Source of the DNA: JAIOQJ01 sp963718635
GTDB taxonomy: Bacteria > Planctomycetota > Planctomycetia > Gemmatales > Gemmataceae
Direction of reading: 5' to 3'
Length of the DNA: 64,000 nt
NCBI GenBank assembly: GCA_963718635.1
Contig: OY970367.1
Coordinates: forward strand, 3,534,001 to 3,598,000
In this document: in pieces, positions 18,817-27,597 of the stretch
Layout: the number at the start of each line of letters is the position of its first letter
Numbering within the stretch: position 1 is the stretch's first letter
Made by a program: the position numbers and the translations under genes
The notes under the pieces: generated by a model
The model's database searches: none
What the model was told of the DNA's origin: nothing
The model's input: the letters and a program-made list of their open reading frames with translations, nothing else

Positions 18817-20278
18817 AGCGACGGCTACCCTCACATCTCCAGCCGGGCCACCGGCAGCACCGATCGCGGCCCGCGCTCGTTCGCCCCGGATAAGCCGGGA
18901 AACCTTTCTCGGGCTATTGGTCGCCGGAACCTTTCTGTCGCTGGTCGGCGCCGTCATGGTCGTCAAGAAATTCATCGTCCCGCCGGTAACCGTGGTTGAA
19001 TCGCAGACGATCGCCCAAAATCCGCAAGAAGCGTGGCAGCCAACTCTGCCGCCTGCCACGCCGTTGGCGAAGCCAGCGCCGCTGCCGCCGGCAGAGATGC
19101 CGAGCACGATCGTCCTTGAGATGCCGCCCGCTCCCGCGCCAACCATTCAACAAGTTCGTTCCGAATCCCCGATGATCCCCGAAGTGCCAATGCCCGCGCC
19201 CATCGCGCCTCCGGTCGAGCCGAGCATTGCCATCGAGCCGCTGACCGTGCCGATGACGCCGAGCAAAAAAGAAGCGCCGGCGGTGGCGATTGAACCCGTT
19301 TTTATCGCCCCCGAGCCGGCAAAGAAGGAGCCAACGCCGGTAGCGATTGACCCGATCGTCGTGGCTGAGCCGAGCGGCAAAAGCGATCCCTTTCTTGCCC
19401 CGCCGCCGCCCGATGCGCCGAAGCCTTTGCCGCAGCCGGCTAAAGACGATTTTTCTTCGAACAAAAAGATCGAAGCAAAGACCGATCCGCTCGATCTGCC
19501 GCCGTTGATTGATCCGGTCAAACCCGAGGTGAAGAACCCGGTAATCGTAGCCGGCGGCCAGGAGAAGAAAAGCAATCCGCCGCCGTTGGAAGCGCCGCCC
19601 CTCATCGCTCCGCCGATCGAGCCCGAAGTGAAGCCCGAAATGAAAAAAGACCCGCCGCTCATCGCGCCGCCTATTGAGCCTGAAGTGAAGAAAGAGGTAC
19701 GGACGCCGGTGATTGAAACGCCGATGGTCGAAGCGCCGCCGAAGATCGAGACGCCGGTGGAAGCGCCGGTTAAGAAGAGTCCGGCGACCATTGAATTTGT
19801 CCCGCTGAAAAAAGTAGAGAGCACGATTCCCGATGCGCCGGCGACTCTGAAGAAAGACGGCGATTTCGATGAAGACTTACACTCGCTGAAACAGAACGAA
19901 TCATATCGTTCGCTCAGCAAGCAGTACTACAACAGCGAGGCCTATTCCATCGCGTTGCAGCGCTATAACAAGGACCATCCCGGCCAAGCTGACTACGTTC
20001 GCATTCCGCCGATCTGGGTATTAGAAAAGAAATATGCCGGCGACATTACTGGTAGCCAAGCCCGGGCGGTCAACTTCACGGCGCCGCCGGCTGGCGATGC
20101 CGCGCCGCGCACCGAGCCCGTCTACAGCGTTTCGGACAACGGAGAAATGTTGGCCGATGTCGCCCGCAAGCAGCTCGGCAGCGAAGACGCCTGGAAGCGC
20201 ATCTGGGATCTCAATCCGCAGTTGAACCCCGCCAAGGCAATCCCCGGCGGTACGCGCTTGCGAATGCCGACGCCGTGA
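18788..20278 (+). CDS. Proline-rich single-pass membrane protein with C-terminal LysM-like repeats
   Basis: The ATG at 18788 overlaps the end of rsmH. About 40 N-terminal residues are followed by one membrane helix (FLGLLVAGTFLSLVGAVMVV), then roughly 300 residues dominated by Pro, Ala, Glu and Lys with repeated APPLIAPPIEPEVK-like units. The last 130 residues carry two LysM-like modules (SYRSLSKQYYNSEAYSIALQ and SDNGEMLADVARKQLGSEDA). Type II membrane topology with a periplasmic peptidoglycan-binding end is the likely layout. It stands where ftsL follows rsmH in canonical clusters. Not a recognised family; the role in wall or division is inference. Confidence 0.75.
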   Translation: MFARKKPAVKATATLTSPAGPPAAPIAARARSPRISRETFLGLLVAGTFLSLVGAVMVVKKFIVPPVTVVESQTIAQNPQEAWQPTLPPATPLAKPAPLPPAEMPSTIVLEMPPAPAPTIQQVRSESPMIPEVPMPAPIAPPVEPSIAIEPLTVPMTPSKKEAPAVAIEPVFIAPEPAKKEPTPVAIDPIVVAEPSGKSDPFLAPPPPDAPKPLPQPAKDDFSSNKKIEAKTDPLDLPPLIDPVKPEVKNPVIVAGGQEKKSNPPPLEAPPLIAPPIEPEVKPEMKKDPPLIAPPIEPEVKKEVRTPVIETPMVEAPPKIETPVEAPVKKSPATIEFVPLKKVESTIPDAPATLKKDGDFDEDLHSLKQNESYRSLSKQYYNSEAYSIALQRYNKDHPGQADYVRIPPIWVLEKKYAGDITGSQARAVNFTAPPAGDAAPRTEPVYSVSDNGEMLADVARKQLGSEDAWKRIWDLNPQLNPAKAIPGGTRLRMPTP

Positions 20279-20372
20279 CCTGGACGCTCTTTCGCTCATC
20301 GCTTGAAACTCTTGCCGCATCGTTCCTATCATGTTCGTGAAGCCCGAACGACACCATGATGGAGCCTAAGCG

Positions 20373-21394
20373 ATGAGTAATCCGATCCGAGCGTATGCCG
20401 CCGCTAAAAAGGGTGGGCCACTTTCTCCCTTCGAATTCCAAGCTGGCGAGCTAGGGCCCGACCAGGTCGAAATTGCCGTCAAGTATTGCGGCCTATGCCA
20501 TTCCGATCTTTCCATGCTCAATAACGAATGGGGCATGACCGCTTATCCATTCGTGCCCGGGCACGAGGTGTCGGGCGTCATTTCAGCCATCGGGCGAGAT
20601 GTGAAAACGCGCTCGGTCGGCCAGAACGTCGGCCTCGGCTGGTACTCCGCCAGCTGCATGCATTGCCGGCAGTGTCTCGGCGGCGATCAGAACTTTTGTC
20701 CTACCGGCGAGGCAACCATCGTCGGCCGCTATGGCGGTTTCGCCGAGCGCGTCCGCTGCCAGGCCTCATGGGCGATTCCGCTCCCCGAAGGTCTCGATCT
20801 GGCCAAAGTAGGACCCTTGTTTTGCGGCGGGGCCACCGTATTCAATCCGCTGGTGCAGTTCGACGTTCGGCCCACGGATCGTGTCGGAGTCATCGGTATC
20901 GGAGGCCTGGGTCATATGGCCGTCCAATTCTTGCGCAAATGGGGTTGCGAAGTGACTGCCTTCACTTCGTCCGACAACAAGCGCGACGAAGCCCTGTCGC
21001 TGGGCGCTCATCGTGTGGTGAATTCGCGCGATGATGCTTCGCTCAAACCGCTGGCCGGGTCGTTCAACTTTATCTTGTCTACCGTCAACGTTGCCTTGAA
21101 CTGGTCGGCCTACCTCGATTGTCTGGCGCCGCGAGGCCGACTGCACAACGTGGGCGCCGTGCTCAAGCCGCTGTCCATACCAGCCTTTTCGCTGATTATG
21201 GGCCAAAAGGAAGTATCGGGCTCGCCCGTAGGCGGACCGAATGTCACGGCCACTATGCTCGACTTTTCCGCTCGTCACAGCATAGCGCCGGTGACGGAAC
21301 TCTTTCCGATGTCGAAAGTGAACGACGCCTTTGCGCATTTGGAAGCCGGCAAGTGCGTTATCGCATCGTGCTCGAAAGCGATTGGAAAGCGTAA
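20373..21394 (+). CDS. Zinc-dependent NAD(P) alcohol dehydrogenase (frameshifted C-terminus)
   Basis: ATG 20373 has GGAG upstream. The protein shows the MDR core: CGLCHSD catalytic zinc site, GHEVSG, the structural zinc loop CMHCRQCLGGDQNFC, and GIGGLGHMAVQ for NADP. It resembles YahK/AdhA cinnamyl-alcohol-type reductases, which reduce aldehydes with NADPH. The uninterrupted reading runs on to 21557, but the last 50 or so residues are junk. A 1-nt deletion near 21350 (HLEAGK) would give the expected ending RYRIVLESDWKA and stop at 21394. I use that as the end. Confidence 0.85.
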
Positions 21395-21439
21395 TCAGAG
21401 ATATTGCGACAACGCCAAGAATGGGCGCAACTTTTCGAG

Positions 21440-21545
21440 GCAACAGCGTTTCTCTCGTGACCGGGCTCTGCCTGGCAACGGGTCGTCAAGGCTCTGCCTC
21501 GGGAGCGTTCGGGGCAAAGCCTCGTCGACGCTAGTCAGAGCCGAG
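21440..21545. repeat. Dispersed repeat, GGCTCTGCCTC family
   Basis: The stretch has two imperfect copies of a GGCTCTGCCT unit and ends CAGAGCCGAGCAACGAG. Related GAGGCAGAGCCTCG units sit near 14963 and 35871. This text causes the apparent C-terminal extension of the alcohol dehydrogenase. Confidence 0.6.
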
Positions 21546-21561
21546 CAACGAGAATGAAACG

Positions 21562-22254
21562 ATGTCCAGCGAACGCCGCCCTGCTTTTTCGTTGATTGAA
21601 CTGCTGGTGGTGATCGCGATCATTGCGATCTTGATTGGTTTACTGCTGCCTGCCATCCAATCGGTTCGGCAGGCCGCCGCCCGGACTCAATGTCAGAACA
21701 ACGAAAAGCAACTTGGACTTGCGGCCCTGCACTTTGCGAACGACCACGATGATCGCTTGCCGACGTATATGGAATACGGCATTTGTTGGGCGCCTTACGA
21801 TAGCCGAGTTGGTTATGCCCAGCCGCCGTTGCCCGATTACGATCCGACACAAACGCTTCTTTGGCCCTACGTCGAAGGCAACGCCAAAGTCTTCAAATGC
21901 CCGAACGGCATCGATCACATTGCAGGCAGTTCAACGCTCGGCCAGCCGCTACAGCTGAGCTATGCTCTCGGAAGCTTTGCCAATAGTCCTGGCGGCATGA
22001 GAGTCGGAATCATCTCAAGCGGCAACGGCACTTCAAACGTCATGTATCTCTGGGAACATTGCCGTGATGCGGGCTGCGCCTTCACGCCAACCTCGGGCGA
22101 CAAAACGCCCATCCCTTGGCCGTTGGATGATCCCGACGCCTTGAATCACTATCCGCAAGCACGGCACCAAGGCGTTTACAACGTCCTCTTTTGCGATGGG
22201 CATGTTGTTGCGATGAAAATGAGCCAGGTGCAAATGGCCATGTTTTTTCCGTGA
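21562..22254 (+). CDS. DUF1559 H-X9-DG prepilin-like protein
   Basis: This 230-residue protein opens with a type IV pilin-like N-terminus (FSLIELLVVIAIIAILIGLLLPAI), including the conserved Glu at +5 of the mature methylated segment. The body is the planctomycete-specific DUF1559 domain, and the C-terminus has the FCDGHVVAMK motif (H-X9-DG). These are thought to be processed by a prepilin peptidase and assembled in the cell surface or secretion machinery; their function is not established. A Tad-type prepilin peptidase lies at 55.9 kb but is not a necessary partner. Confidence 0.85.
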   Translation: MSSERRPAFSLIELLVVIAIIAILIGLLLPAIQSVRQAAARTQCQNNEKQLGLAALHFANDHDDRLPTYMEYGICWAPYDSRVGYAQPPLPDYDPTQTLLWPYVEGNAKVFKCPNGIDHIAGSSTLGQPLQLSYALGSFANSPGGMRVGIISSGNGTSNVMYLWEHCRDAGCAFTPTSGDKTPIPWPLDDPDALNHYPQARHQGVYNVLFCDGHVVAMKMSQVQMAMFFP

Positions 22255-22261
22255 TGTGGTC

Positions 22262-22465
22262 ATTCAACGAGCCGTAGATAAACGCTGCGCGTTCGCGAGA
22301 CGCCGCCACCCCGCTCGCCGGGGTGGAGCGCACGTTCGCAACGAGAATTGACAGTAGCATTTTCTTGGCGCCACCCCGCTTGCCGGGGTGGCGGCGAAGA
22401 GTGCAACGACCGCCCTTCTGGCTACGAACTCGCGCTTCACCCCGGCAAGCGGGGTGGAGGCGAAT
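22262..22465. repeat. Dispersed palindromic repeats, family C (three copies)
   Basis: Three CCACCCCGC-x-x-GCCGGGGTGG type palindromes occur at about 22308-22327, 22371-22392 and 22437-22457, alternating with CGAACG-rich spacers. Two related units lie at 10958-11055. They fill the gap between the DUF1559 gene and the convergent phosphatase gene. Confidence 0.75.
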
Positions 22466-22513
22466 CCAACGTGAGCAAATGGCAACTTAGAAAGTCGGTT
22501 GTCTTAGCTCGCC

Positions 22514-24798
22514 TTAACCCGAGCCCAAAATCTTCACCACCACGGCGGTAATGTCATCGTGTTGCGGTTCGCCCTCATAGAAATCGCGTGCGGCCCGGCA
22601 GAGAGATCGGACGATTTCTTGCGCTTTTATGGCGTTGGTCGTGGACAACCTCAAGAATGCGGGTCTTGCCAAACAGGGCGCCCCCAGGAGACATGGCTTC
22701 CAATATGCCGTCCGTGATGAACAGAATCAGATCGCCTTCTTCGAGTTTCAGTGGCTCGGCAATCGGAAACTTGTCCTCGGCCGAAATGCCCAGGAAGCAG
22801 CCCGTGCACCAAAGCCGAGTTTTCAAATTGCCTTCGGCATCGAGAACAAATGCAGGCGGATGGCCGCCGTTGCTGTAGGTCAAGATTCGAGCGACGGGAT
22901 CGAGCGTCGATAAAATAAGAGTGACGAACGGCTCCCCTTCGGTCGCTTCGAAAAGCACGCGATTGGCGGACGCCAACATTTCATCGATGGCGATCGCTTT
23001 GCCGGCGTTGGCGAGCGTCCGCAAACAGGCGTGGGTTGCCGAGGCCAGCAAAGCTGGTCCAAAGCCGTGGCCGCTGACGTCGGCAATGGCAATGCTCAGG
23101 ATGCCATCGGGCGTATAAACGTAATCGAAATAGTCGCCGCCCGTGGCCTCGGCGGGATAGGAGGCGCCGCCGATGTCTAGACCTTTCACGATCGGCGCGG
23201 TGCGCGGCAACAACTTCTGCTGAATGGCGCGAGCCACACCCAATTGCTTTTTTTGTTCCTCGGCCCATTTGCTTTCGGATACGTCCCAGAAAATGCCTTG
23301 CATCCCGATGATGGCTTTGCGTTGGTTATAAACGGGCGTCTTAACGACGGAGACATAGCCGCGCTCGCCCGTCGGCTTTTGGTATGCCTCTGTCGTCTCG
23401 TAAACCTCACCCTTGACGACGACGCGGTGGTCGTCGCGCTGGTACTTTTCTGCGAGATCCTTTGGGAAAAAGTCCAAGTCGGTTCTTCCGAGAATATCTT
23501 GGATCGACCTGCCCATCATGTCGCAGAAGCGCTGATTGGCAAACGTGAAACGACCGTCCAGGTCTTTGCGAAATACACAGAGCGGGCTGTTTTCGACCAG
23601 CGAGTGATAAAGCGCCTCCGACTCTTTCACCGCCTGTTCCGCTCGTTTACGTTCGGTGATGTCGATCACCGTTCCGTGTAAGATCGGTTCCAGTCCCGTT
23701 CGTTCGAGCATGGTGATGTTGGCAAGCACCCAAACCGGCTCGCCGAGCTTGCCGCGGAAACGGATTTCGCAATCGGTCAGGAACTGACGCTCTTTCAAGC
23801 GAAGCATGATCGCGTCGCGATCGGCGCTGCGATAGTAAAAGTCCTGAACCAGACGCCCCATCAGTTCGGCAGGAGAGGCGTAGCCCAAAATTCGCGCAAA
23901 GGATTCATTGCAGTCGAGAACTTCTCCCGAAAACGTCGACAGCAGGATGCCGCCCAGGTTCCGATGAAAAAGCAAGCGATAGCGTTCTTCCGAAGTCGCC
24001 AGAGCCTGTTCCATCATTTTCGGTTCGGTGATGTCGCAGATGAGGCCATCGTAAGCGGTAAGCCGCCCGACACGATTCCGGTGGAGAACAGTCGTGTTGC
24101 GAATCCAGCGGACTGAACCGTCTTTATGAATGATCCGATGTTCAATGGGCGGCATCGGCACGCCGGCCGAAACCTGGTTGGTGCGCTCCAGCACCACCTC
24201 CCGGTCGTCATCGTGAATCATGCGAAACCAAAGCCGCGGGTCGTTGGCGAAATCGCGAGGCGAGTATCCTGTCACTTTCAAGCAGGCCGGTCCATGGCGG
24301 GTGCTTTGCGATCGGCCGTTCTCGTCGATATAGACCGTGTAGATGTAATCGGTGACCGCTGCCAGCAACGTCTGACAACGCTGCTCGTGCAGCTGGAACT
24401 TGATTTCGTGCCGCTTGCGCGCGATCGCATAGCGTAGTGAACGACCGAGCGAATCGATTTCCAGCGACTGGCGAGCAAGCGAATCGAATGCGCCGCTGCC
24501 GATAGCTTCCAGCGCGGGCGAATCATCGTCGGAGGCGCTCAACACGACAACCGGCATTTCAGGAAAGCGCCGCTGAATCTGAGCGAACGTTTCCGATCCT
24601 TGACTATCTTCGAGGTCGAGATCTAAGAGAAGAACATCGATTCCCCCGTGATCGAGACATTCAAAGCCGGACTGCCAGTCGATCCTGCCATTGGAGGGCA
24701 AACGAAGGCTTCCGGCGATCGCTCAGAATTGCTTTGATCCGTTCGGCGCAATCGCCGTCCGAAACGATTGCCAGAACATTGATGGGGCGCGCGTGCAT
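22514..24798 (-). CDS. Response-regulator/PAS/SpoIIE-type phosphatase (two frameshifts)
   Basis: Starting at ATG 24798 (MHARPINVLAIVSDGD), the reading breaks near 24690 and again near 22633. In order it has an N-terminal receiver domain with the phospho-acceptor Asp in LLLDLDLEDS, then three PAS-type sensor domains (ending DITEP, DITERK, WDVSESK), and a C-terminal SpoIIE/PP2C domain (GGDYFDY, ADVSGHGFGPALLA, FITDGILEA, ending EPQHDDITAVVVKIL). It should dephosphorylate Ser/Thr on an anti-anti-sigma-like target in response to a signal sensed by the PAS domains. The breaks are judged to be indels, since both restored ends match the family. Partner regulators are not in view. Confidence 0.75.
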
Positions 24799-25174
24799 GG
24801 CGAACCTTGGAGAGGCGGGTTAAGCGCGGAAACTATAGGACGTAGCACAAGCGTCTCGCTCGTGCCCCTGTTGACGCAGCAGGGCGATGTCCGCACAAGC
24901 TACTTTTTGGCGCCCGGCAAGACTTATAGCGCCTTCATCAATTTTTCACACTCTATAGGGGAATCGTCAAGCGCAACATCCAAGAATAATCAACTTGCGT
25001 GCCGATAGGTCGTGAACTGATTCGCGATCATTGCCGTACAAAAGGCAATCCGGTTCTCTCTTTTAGAAAAAAAAGGAACCATGAGCATCCGGGCGTGTTT
25101 AATGGTGCATCAGGTGGTTCGTATGACGACGCCGATTTCAAAGTCAAACTATTTCATTTCTCGTGGAGGTTCAA
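24799..25174. other. Intergenic region upstream of the His-rich gene
   Basis: About 375 bp between divergent genes. A GTAGC/GCTAC-flanked stretch at 24842-24902 contains a GCACAAGC-type self-complementary unit. A stem GGTTC/GGAACC surrounds an A-rich loop near 25050-25080. I see no clear RNA gene; either region could act as a leader structure. Confidence 0.4.
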
Positions 25175-25645
25175 ATGCGACTTCTTTTCACATCAGCAGC
25201 ATTAATTTTCGGTCTGCTTAGCTCCGGCGCGAACAGCGCTTTCGCCGCCAAGGGCGTCAAGAAAAAGGCAACCAACGGCAGCCATCAAGCGCATGGGGTG
25301 GTGACGCACGTTCATCATCACAAGGGCGTAACCGCTAACGGCCATATTGGCGAAATAACCATCAAAACCCACCACCACAAGAAAAAAGGTCAGGCGGCCG
25401 CCAAGGGCAATAAGGTTTCCGGCCATACCCACAAGTTCAGTGTCGGCACGAGCACAAAGTTTTCGGTTGCACACGGCAAGCAACACACCGCGGCCAGTTT
25501 TGCTGCTATTCATAAAGGCGAGCACGTGAGCATCGTCCATAAGGGCAATCACGCCAGCTCCGTGACCGTTCATAAGCACACGACCAAAGGAAATAAAGTT
25601 GCGGGCAAACCGAAGAATCTGAAGAAGAAAAAAGTAAACACGTAG
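25175..25645 (+). CDS. Exported His/Lys-rich small protein
   Basis: ATG 25175 lies just after GGAGG at 25165-25169. The signal peptide (LLFTSAALIFGLLSSGANSAFA) is followed by a mature chain of about 130 residues rich in His, Lys and Gly: HVHHHKGV, KTHHHKKKG, HKGEHVSIVHKGNHASS, VHKHTTKGN. There are no cysteines. It is likely to bind metals or a polyanion such as cell-wall polymer or DNA after export. I do not recognise a family. Followed by a likely terminator. Confidence 0.7.
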   Translation: MRLLFTSAALIFGLLSSGANSAFAAKGVKKKATNGSHQAHGVVTHVHHHKGVTANGHIGEITIKTHHHKKKGQAAAKGNKVSGHTHKFSVGTSTKFSVAHGKQHTAASFAAIHKGEHVSIVHKGNHASSVTVHKHTTKGNKVAGKPKNLKKKKVNT

Positions 25646-25687
25646 GCCGAACGCGTTAGGTCTTAAACTTCCATACGATTATTGATT

Positions 25688-25727
25688 GAGCCTGCCCGCT
25701 CTCGGGTAGGCTCGAAACATTTTTTGA
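25688..25727 (+). terminator. Likely rho-independent terminator
   Basis: GAGCCTGCCCG (25688-25698) pairs with CGGGTAGGCTC (25703-25713) around a CTCT loop, with one G-T pair, followed by GAAACATTTTTT. It follows the His-rich gene by about 40 nt. Confidence 0.75.
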
Positions 25728-25748
25728 ACTCCCACGAAGGTTGCGCAC

Positions 25749-26711
25749 ATGAAGCCGCTCATCCTCACTTTGGCATTTCTGGTCGGTCATCAATCGTTGC
25801 TTCACGCCGACGATGAAGGCAAAACCTTGAAGGGACATGGCGATGGCGTCAACGCAATCGCTTTGAGCCCCGATGGCAAAAAACTGGCGACCGGCGGCTC
25901 GGACGACGTTATCTTCCTTTGGAATGCCGCGACCGGGAAGGAGGACGCCTCCTTGAAAGGGCACGAAGATTCCGTTCTGGGATTGGCCTTTTCACCGGAT
26001 GGCAAATTCCTGGCAAGCGCTGCCGCCGACAACACCGTGCGCATCTGGGATCTGGCAGCTGGCAAAGCGATTCATGTCTTGAAAGGGCATACCGACTCGG
26101 TCAACTGCGTCGCCTATACCCCTGATGGCAAGCTGCTCGCCAGCGCTAGCGACGACGACACCATCATTATTTGGGATGCGGCCACCGGAAAAAACAAATC
26201 CACATTGAAGGGCCATGAGGATTCAATCAACAGCATTGCCTTTTCGCGCGACGGCAAATGGTTGGCCAGCGGAAGCTCGGACGACACGGTCATTCTTTGG
26301 GATGCCGCCGCCCTTAAGACGGTCGAGACGTTCAAAGGGCATACTGATACCGTCAATGCCGTGCGATTCTCTCCGGACGACAAGCTCTTGGCCAGCGCAG
26401 GCAGCGATGGCAAAATTTATATCTGGGATGTCGCAGCGAAGAAAGAAAAATCGTCGTTTGCAGCGCACTCGGGTGGCGCGACCTGTCTCTGTTTCGCGAA
26501 AGACACCGGCAAGTTGGTATCGGGCGGCGCTGACAACACGGCACGCATCTGGAACGTTGAAGAAGGCGAAGAGATCGCCAAATTCGAAGGACACACCGAT
26601 TGGATCAACGATGTCGTCATTTCTGCCGATGGAAAATTGGTAGCGACCGTAAGCGACGATGAAACGAGCAAGATCTGGGAAGTCAAACCGGCGACGGAAA
26701 CCAAGCCGTAG
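25749..26711 (+). CDS. Exported WD40-repeat protein (seven blades)
   Basis: A signal peptide (LILTLAFLVGHQSLLHA) precedes seven WD40 repeats, each with the GH...SPDGKxLASGSSDDTVxxWD pattern (for example GHEDSVLGLAFSPDGKFLAS and HTDSVNCVAYTPDGKL). The 320 residues make one full propeller, so it is a protein-interaction scaffold. Exported WD40 proteins are common in planctomycetes and their partners are not known. The SDR gene starts 30 nt after its stop, so a shared transcript is possible. Confidence 0.9.
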   Translation: MKPLILTLAFLVGHQSLLHADDEGKTLKGHGDGVNAIALSPDGKKLATGGSDDVIFLWNAATGKEDASLKGHEDSVLGLAFSPDGKFLASAAADNTVRIWDLAAGKAIHVLKGHTDSVNCVAYTPDGKLLASASDDDTIIIWDAATGKNKSTLKGHEDSINSIAFSRDGKWLASGSSDDTVILWDAAALKTVETFKGHTDTVNAVRFSPDDKLLASAGSDGKIYIWDVAAKKEKSSFAAHSGGATCLCFAKDTGKLVSGGADNTARIWNVEEGEEIAKFEGHTDWINDVVISADGKLVATVSDDETSKIWEVKPATETKP

Positions 26712-26741
26712 ACTGTAGCCGCACGTTGCCGAGAAAAGCTG

Positions 26742-27551
26742 ATGGATCTAAAGTTATCGGGCGGGACAGCGGTTGTAACCGGCGGCGCCAGCGGCATCGG
26801 TCGTGCGATCGCCGTCCAGTTTCTCGATGAAGGAGCGCGGGTCTCGCTCTGGGACGCGTCCGCTCGCGTTCAGGATGCCGGCGCTCTGCTCGCCAAAGAA
26901 ACGAACGGCCGCGTTCACGCCTGCCGGGTTGATGTCACCGACGAAGCGAGCGTCGTTGCGGCGCTTGTCGAGACGAACAACCGGCTTGGCCCGATCGATC
27001 ATCTCGTCCATGCCGCCGCGATCGGCTCCGGCAAATTTGGCTTTCCGTTCACAAATTTGAATCCCGCTGATTGGCTCAAAGTGTTGGACGTCAACATTAT
27101 GGGAATGGTGAACGTCGCCCATGCAGTCGCGCCAGGAATGGTGGAACGTAAAAGCGGGACGATGGTCTTTATCGCTTCCGTGGCCGGACAGATCGGCTCA
27201 CCGACCGATCCACCTTACAGTGCCTCCAAAGCAGCCAACATCAACTTCGCCCAATGCATGGCTCGCGATCTGGCGCCGCATGGCGTTCGCGTAAACAGCG
27301 TCTGCCCCGGCATGGTTAAAACTCCGCTGAACGAAGGAGTCTGGCGCGCCTGGCACGATCAACAGCCAGAGCACTTGCGCAAAAGCTACAATATGTGGGC
27401 GGAAGAAAAGATTAAAACCGTGGTGCCGCTCGGTCGTTGGCAGACCCCGGAAGACGTTGCCAATATGGTGGTGTTTCTCTCGTCGGAACGCGCCGCTCAG
27501 ATTACCGGCCAGACAATCAACGTCGATGGCGGCTTTGTCATGCATTGCTGA
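26742..27551 (+). CDS. Short-chain dehydrogenase/reductase
   Basis: The 269-residue classical SDR has the TGGASGIG NAD(P) motif, HAAA in place of the usual NNAG, and the YSASK catalytic Tyr-Lys pair with the Ser near IASVAG. The Asp after the second strand (LWDAS) suggests NAD preference. The C-terminal GQTINVDGG motif is family typical. The substrate is not predictable; many relatives act on 3-oxoacyl or sugar alcohols. It lies 30 nt after the WD40 gene. Confidence 0.9.
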   Translation: MDLKLSGGTAVVTGGASGIGRAIAVQFLDEGARVSLWDASARVQDAGALLAKETNGRVHACRVDVTDEASVVAALVETNNRLGPIDHLVHAAAIGSGKFGFPFTNLNPADWLKVLDVNIMGMVNVAHAVAPGMVERKSGTMVFIASVAGQIGSPTDPPYSASKAANINFAQCMARDLAPHGVRVNSVCPGMVKTPLNEGVWRAWHDQQPEHLRKSYNMWAEEKIKTVVPLGRWQTPEDVANMVVFLSSERAAQITGQTINVDGGFVMHC

Positions 27552-27597
27552 TATGATAGACACACGTTGCCTCACTCCCTAGCCGTTGGTAATTAGC

